Source of the DNA: an uncultured Oscillospiraceae bacterium | GTDB lineage: Bacteria; Bacillota; Clostridia; Oscillospirales; Oscillospiraceae | Assembly (NCBI GenBank): GCA_934660965.1 | Contig: CAKUIM010000008.1 | Coordinates: forward strand, 10,996 to 74,995 | Direction of reading: 5' to 3' | Length of the DNA: 64,000 nucleotides | Part shown: positions 60,806 to 64,000 of the stretch, one piece after another | Numbering within the stretch: position 1 is the stretch's first letter | Layout of the letters: every line of letters starts with the position of its first letter | Notes under the pieces: model-generated | The model's input: the letters and a program-made list of their open reading frames with translations, nothing else | Database searches by the model: none | Told to the model about the DNA's origin: nothing | Position numbers and translations under genes: made by a program

Positions 60806-61518
60806 TCCCGCTCCCCCTCCAGCTCCAGGAAAACCTCCTCCAGGGAGGAGTCTCCCACCAGGTCCTGGGTGGGGCCGGAGCGGATAAGCCGCCCGCCCTT
60901 GATAATGGCGATCTTGTGGCACAGCTTTTCCGCCACCTCCAGCACATGGGTGGAGAAGAACACCGCGCTGCCCTCCCGGCACAGCTCGGCCAGGTACCCT
61001 TTCATAATGTGGGCGGCCGACGGGTCAAGGCCTACAAAGGGCTCGTCGAGCACCAGCAGCTTCGGGTGGCGCAGGAAGGCCGAGATGAGGGCCAGCTTCT
61101 GGCGCATGCCGTGGGAATAGCTGCCGATGGGAGAGCCCAGGCTGCCGGTGAGCTCGAAGGCGCCGCCGAAGCGGGCGATGTCCCGGGTGCGGTCCTGGGC
61201 GGGGATGTCGTAGAGGTCGGCAATGAAGTTGAGAAAGTCAATGCCCTTCATAAACTCATAGAGGTCCGGGTTGTCCGGCAGAAAGGCGGTGACCCGCTTG
61301 GCTGCCACCGGCTCCCGGCGCACGTCGTGCCCGTCGATGGTGATGGTCCCCTCGGTAAAGTCCATCACCCCGGCCACCGCCCGCAGCGTGGTGGTCTTAC
61401 CGGCGCCGTTGTGGCCGATAAAGCCGTAGATCTCCCCGGGGCTCACATGAAGGCTCAGGTCGTCCACCGCCCGCTTGCCCCCGGGATAGGTCATGGAAAA
61501 ATGCTCGATCTTCAGCAT
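60802..61518 (-). CDS. ABC transporter ATP-binding protein
   Basis: 238 residues. Walker A is GHNGAGKT. The signature position reads YSHGM (degenerate LSGGQ, as in several ABC-2 ATPases), and Walker B is LLVLDEPFVGLD. It belongs to the ABC-2 / CcmA-like group of exporters. It is coupled to the membrane gene by a 4-bp overlap. Confidence 0.92.
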   Translation of the reverse strand: MLKIEHFSMTYPGGKRAVDDLSLHVSPGEIYGFIGHNGAGKTTTLRAVAGVMDFTEGTITIDGHDVRREPVAAKRVTAFLPDNPDLYEFMKGIDFLNFIADLYDIPAQDRTRDIARFGGAFELTGSLGSPIGSYSHGMRQKLALISAFLRHPKLLVLDEPFVGLDPSAAHIMKGYLAELCREGSAVFFSTHVLEVAEKLCHKIAIIKGGRLIRSGPTQDLVGDSSLEEVFLELEGERE

Positions 61519-61584
61519 GATAAATTCTCCTTCTCACGCCCGTCTGGGCGTCCTCGTTCTTTCCCTGATTTCTTCTTTTACGAT

Positions 61585-61905
61585 TCAATCATCGCCCAGG
61601 CGGCGCACGGCGGTGCCGTAAACGGTGATCTCCGCCGCCCCCTGCATGATGGAGGCCGAGGCAAAGCGGACGTTCACCACCGCGTCCGCGCCAAGGGCCA
61701 CGGCCTCGTCCACCATGCGCTTGGTGGCCACCCGGCGGGCCTCGTCGAGCAGCTCGGTATAGCCCTCCACCTCGCCGCCCACCAGGGTTTTCATGCCGGC
61801 CATAAAGTCCTTGCCGAAGTGCTTTGCCTGCACCACCGAGCCCTTTACAAGGCCCAGGGCCTCGATGCGGCTTCCGGGGATGTGGTCAATATTGAGCAGC
61901 AGCAT
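61585..61905 (-). CDS. UPF0145 (YbjQ-like) heavy-metal-binding domain protein
   Basis: 106 residues from the ATG after AAGGAGGGG. The fold is typical of YbjQ/UPF0145: IEALGLVKGSVVQAKHFGKDF, EARRVATKRMVDEAVALGADAVVNVRF and EITVYGTAV. Such proteins form pentamers of unknown function. Its start lies 20 bp inside the end of the MerR gene, so the two are coupled. Confidence 0.88.
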   Translation of the reverse strand: MLLLNIDHIPGSRIEALGLVKGSVVQAKHFGKDFMAGMKTLVGGEVEGYTELLDEARRVATKRMVDEAVALGADAVVNVRFASASIMQGAAEITVYGTAVRRLGDD

Positions 61906-62527
61906 CCTCTTCCCCTCCTTTGATTTGCTTGACGCGCTGATAGAAGGCCGAGAGCACCCCCAGAATGATTGCCAGGGGCAGCAGCACCAGCACAATGAGG
62001 CCCCGCGGGGCCTCCGGATCGCCCAGGATGAGCCAGGTGATCACCGCGATCACCGCCCCCATGAGCACCGTGGTGATAAAGGCCGCCGCAAAGGGGGCCA
62101 CATACTTGGCCCGGCGGTCCTGTCCTTTGACGTCCATAAACTTCGTTCCCTCCTGCTCCTGCCGCTCCATCCGGGCAAGCACCTCGTCCGCGTCCAGAGC
62201 GGAGAGCTGGATGCGGGCCTCCCGCAGCTCAGCGCACAGCGCCTGCATGGCCTCCAGGTTCGCCCGGCTGCGCTCAAGCTCGATGAGGTGCCGGCCCATG
62301 GCGTCGGAGAGGGTCAGGTCCCCGGCATGCAACCGCCGGATCTCCTCCAGGGGCACATCCAGCATGCGCAGCACCCGGATTTTCTTGAGCCAGACCACGT
62401 CCCCGTCCGTATAGTCCCGGTAGCCGTTTTCACTGTTGCGCCCGGGGGTGAGCAGCCCCTCCTTTTCATAAAAGCGGATGTTGCCCTTGGTGATGCCCAC
62501 CAGACGCTCCACCTCGTTGATCTTCAC
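61886..62527 (-). CDS. MerR family regulator with C-terminal membrane helices
   Basis: 213 residues from a GTG after GGGAGGG; an ATG at 62554 would lie at or before the predicted transcript start. The N-terminal MerR domain has VKINEVERLVGITKGNIRFYEKEGLL, and a long coiled helix follows (about 75-125). The C-terminus carries two membrane helices (FAAAFITTVLMGAVIAVITWLIL; LIVLVLLPLAIILGVLSAFY), so the regulator is membrane-bound. The promoter has the 19-bp spacer and palindrome of MerR-controlled promoters, consistent with autoregulation. Confidence 0.88.
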   Translation of the reverse strand: MKINEVERLVGITKGNIRFYEKEGLLTPGRNSENGYRDYTDGDVVWLKKIRVLRMLDVPLEEIRRLHAGDLTLSDAMGRHLIELERSRANLEAMQALCAELREARIQLSALDADEVLARMERQEQEGTKFMDVKGQDRRAKYVAPFAAAFITTVLMGAVIAVITWLILGDPEAPRGLIVLVLLPLAIILGVLSAFYQRVKQIKGGEEDAAAQY

Positions 62528-62552
62528 TGCGGTTCCCTCCCTTTCATGGGCC

Positions 62553-62583
62553 ATCCTATACCCTCCACCAGGTGGAAGGTCAA
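62553..62583 (-). promoter_or_regulatory. MerR-type promoter with 19-bp spacer
   Basis: Minus strand TTGACC (62583-62578), 19 bp, TAGGAT (62558-62553). The spacer contains CCTTCCACC / GGTGGAGGG, a near-perfect palindrome. Long spacers with a central dyad are the hallmark of promoters that MerR proteins distort into activity. Confidence 0.78.
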
Positions 62584-62590
62584 GTGTTTT

Positions 62591-63712
62591 CTATTCTTTT
62601 TCTGTCATAACGGGGCTTCGGGTCCACTCAAGGCCGCAGGGCCCCACCCGGTCGCGGCCGCACAGGGCGAAGAAGTCTGTGCACCGGGCCTCCGCCTCCA
62701 GAAGGGGGATGCCCCGGCCGTGGGCGGGCTTTGTGATGATTGGGATGCCGCCTATGCCCCGCAGCACCTCCCGCCCCCGGCGGTTTGCCCCCAGCACCCG
62801 CAGATAAGGGGGCGACGCCGGCCGGTCTGCCGCGGCAAGGCCCAGGCAGGCCCACAGCACCATCCGCCGGATTCTCGCGTGGGCGTAGCGCTTGGTCTTG
62901 GCAAGGGTATAGACCTCCTCCAGGGTCCGGGCGCGGCGCACAGCGTCATAGAGCCGTCTCCCCAGGCCCTCGCCGCTGTCGGGCAGGGCCTCGAAGGCTG
63001 CAAGGGGCAGGCTGCGCAGGAGGGAGAGCGCCCCCCGCTCGTTATAGCGCAGGCCGGCGGGATTGTCCGCCGCCCTTGCCCCGGAGTAGATTTCCTCCCG
63101 CAGGAAGGAGGCGGACGGATACTCCGGATGGCCGCCCCCGTCGTGCCCGGCGCCCACGCGCGCCACCGCCGCCACTTCCGGTGCCCAGCCCAGGCGGGCG
63201 GCCGCCTTGAGATACTCGGCGGCCAGGCTGTCGTTGGGCCGGGAAAGGCAGGCGGCCCCCTCCGGCCCCAGCAGCTCGTCCGCCGCGGCCTGGCGGCAGG
63301 CGGCGAAGGGAAGGCCGTGGTCCAGGTGGGCGCGCAGGGCCCGGACATAGTCCGGCGAGGCAAGGCAGGCCGCGGCGCGGGCAATGGCGGCCTCATCGCC
63401 GCACTCGCTGCCGAAGGACAGCGCTTCCGCCCCCGCCGCGCGCAGGATGGACACTGCCCCCCAGGCAAAGTGCTCCGCCGAGGCACAGGCCCAGACGGTG
63501 GGCAGCTCCAGCACCAGATCGGCCCCTCCGGCAAGGGCCGCGGCGGCACGGCTCCACTTGTCCTGCACGGCGCAGTCCCCCCGCTGGACGAAATTGCCGC
63601 TCATCACCGCCGCCACGGCACAGGGCCCGAACCGGCGGCGGGTCTGTGCAATGTGGTAGCGGTGGCCGGCATGGAAGGGGTTATACTCCGCTACGACGCC
63701 CACGATCCTCAT
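62591..63712 (-). CDS. tmcAL: tRNA(Met) cytidine acetate ligase (YlbM-type nucleotidyltransferase)
   Basis: 373 residues. The N-terminus GVVAEYNPFHAGHRYHI is the HxGH nucleotidyltransferase signature, with MSGNFVQRGDCAV next to it. It activates acetate with ATP and acetylates C34 of elongator tRNA-Met. The ATG overlaps nothing; only 7 bp separate the gene's end from the MerR promoter. Confidence 0.9.
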   Translation of the reverse strand: MRIVGVVAEYNPFHAGHRYHIAQTRRRFGPCAVAAVMSGNFVQRGDCAVQDKWSRAAAALAGGADLVLELPTVWACASAEHFAWGAVSILRAAGAEALSFGSECGDEAAIARAAACLASPDYVRALRAHLDHGLPFAACRQAAADELLGPEGAACLSRPNDSLAAEYLKAAARLGWAPEVAAVARVGAGHDGGGHPEYPSASFLREEIYSGARAADNPAGLRYNERGALSLLRSLPLAAFEALPDSGEGLGRRLYDAVRRARTLEEVYTLAKTKRYAHARIRRMVLWACLGLAAADRPASPPYLRVLGANRRGREVLRGIGGIPIITKPAHGRGIPLLEAEARCTDFFALCGRDRVGPCGLEWTRSPVMTEKE

Positions 63713-63760
63713 CCCGCTCCCGCCTTTCTAAAGTTTCTGCTGGAAATATCCAAAAACGGC

Positions 63761-63789
63761 TTGCCTTTTCCGCGTAAAGAGACTAAAAT
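63761..63789 (+). promoter_or_regulatory. Promoter of ackA
   Basis: TTGCCT (63761-63766), 17 bp, TAAAAT (63784-63789), 75 bp upstream of the ATG. Confidence 0.6.
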
Positions 63790-63841
63790 AGTTACGCTTT
63801 TGTTTATTGTAATCCATATGAAGCCCGGACGCAATCAATAA

Positions 63842-64000
<159 letters not shown>

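Overview
The window is about 60% G+C, with dense co-oriented operons and short intergenic gaps. It comes from an anaerobic, spore-forming Firmicute. The closest fit I can suggest is the high-GC gut Oscillospiraceae (Flavonifractor / Pseudoflavonifractor / Intestinimonas / Lawsonibacter-like). The grounds are sporulation genes (sigK, spoVT, a SpoIIQ-like M23 protein, a SpoIID-like protein), SLH-domain surface proteins, duplicated Feo iron uptake, Rex redox control, and a butyrate-type fermentation operon built on 4-hydroxybutyryl-CoA dehydratase. The genus is inferred from gene content only.

Layout. 1-7.6 kb: a PAS/AAA+ sigma-54 activator followed by a textbook -24/-12 promoter and a five-gene operon: membrane alpha/beta-hydrolase, 4-hydroxybutyryl-CoA dehydratase, NifU-like scaffold, CGGC-motif protein and 4-hydroxybutyrate CoA-transferase. 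An 18-bp palindrome, TGCTGC-N6-GCAGCA, recurs at the activator's own start and twice upstream of the sigma-54 promoter, once inside a terminator stem. 7.6-13 kb: two small membrane proteins, lysS with an extra tRNA-binding domain, greA and a MATE exporter. 13-16.3 kb: a lipoprotein and a znuACB zinc importer. 16.3-20.7 kb: a peptidoglycan-binding/SpoIID-like trio, rex, an SLH protein and a 49-residue Gly/Cys protein. 20.7-26.1 kb (minus): mreB, an RHH protein with comF, and a trpXYZ-type ABC importer behind a T-box leader with a UGG (Trp) specifier. 26.3-32.5 kb: a phosphate permease, a Crp/Fnr regulator divergent from a ferredoxin, sigK, and a two-component system.

32.5-36.1 kb is a lower-GC island flanked by two similar GC-rich palindromes. 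It holds a PolC-derived open frame cut by an in-frame stop, a small membrane protein, a WYL regulator and a small Cys protein. 36.1-41 kb: an SLH/phosphodiester glycosidase, hemW and an RluA-type pseudouridine synthase. 41-47.2 kb: two ferrous-iron systems (a FeoA-FeoB fusion, then feoA-feoA-feoB), each with a tiny Cys-rich membrane partner. Repeated TTAG-N6-CTAA palindromes mark the second. 47.3-52.6 kb: lexA and a MarR-controlled heterodimeric ABC exporter. 52.6-56.8 kb: a MITE-like palindromic element, a uracil-type permease behind a probable attenuator, an NSS transporter and spoVT. 56.9-64 kb: an M23 protein, rpsF-ssb-rpsR, an ABC-2 type exporter, MerR/UPF0145, tmcAL and the start of ackA.

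How the genes work together: the abf operon would convert 4-hydroxybutyrate to crotonyl-CoA using acetyl-CoA. Rex senses NADH/NAD, ackA makes ATP from acetyl-phosphate, and Feo supplies iron for the many Fe-S proteins. I see no tRNA, rRNA, CRISPR array, prophage or complete insertion sequence. The most unusual items are the operator repeated inside a terminator in the sigma-54 locus, the PolC-derived remnant in the island, and the signal-less peptidoglycan-binding trio.
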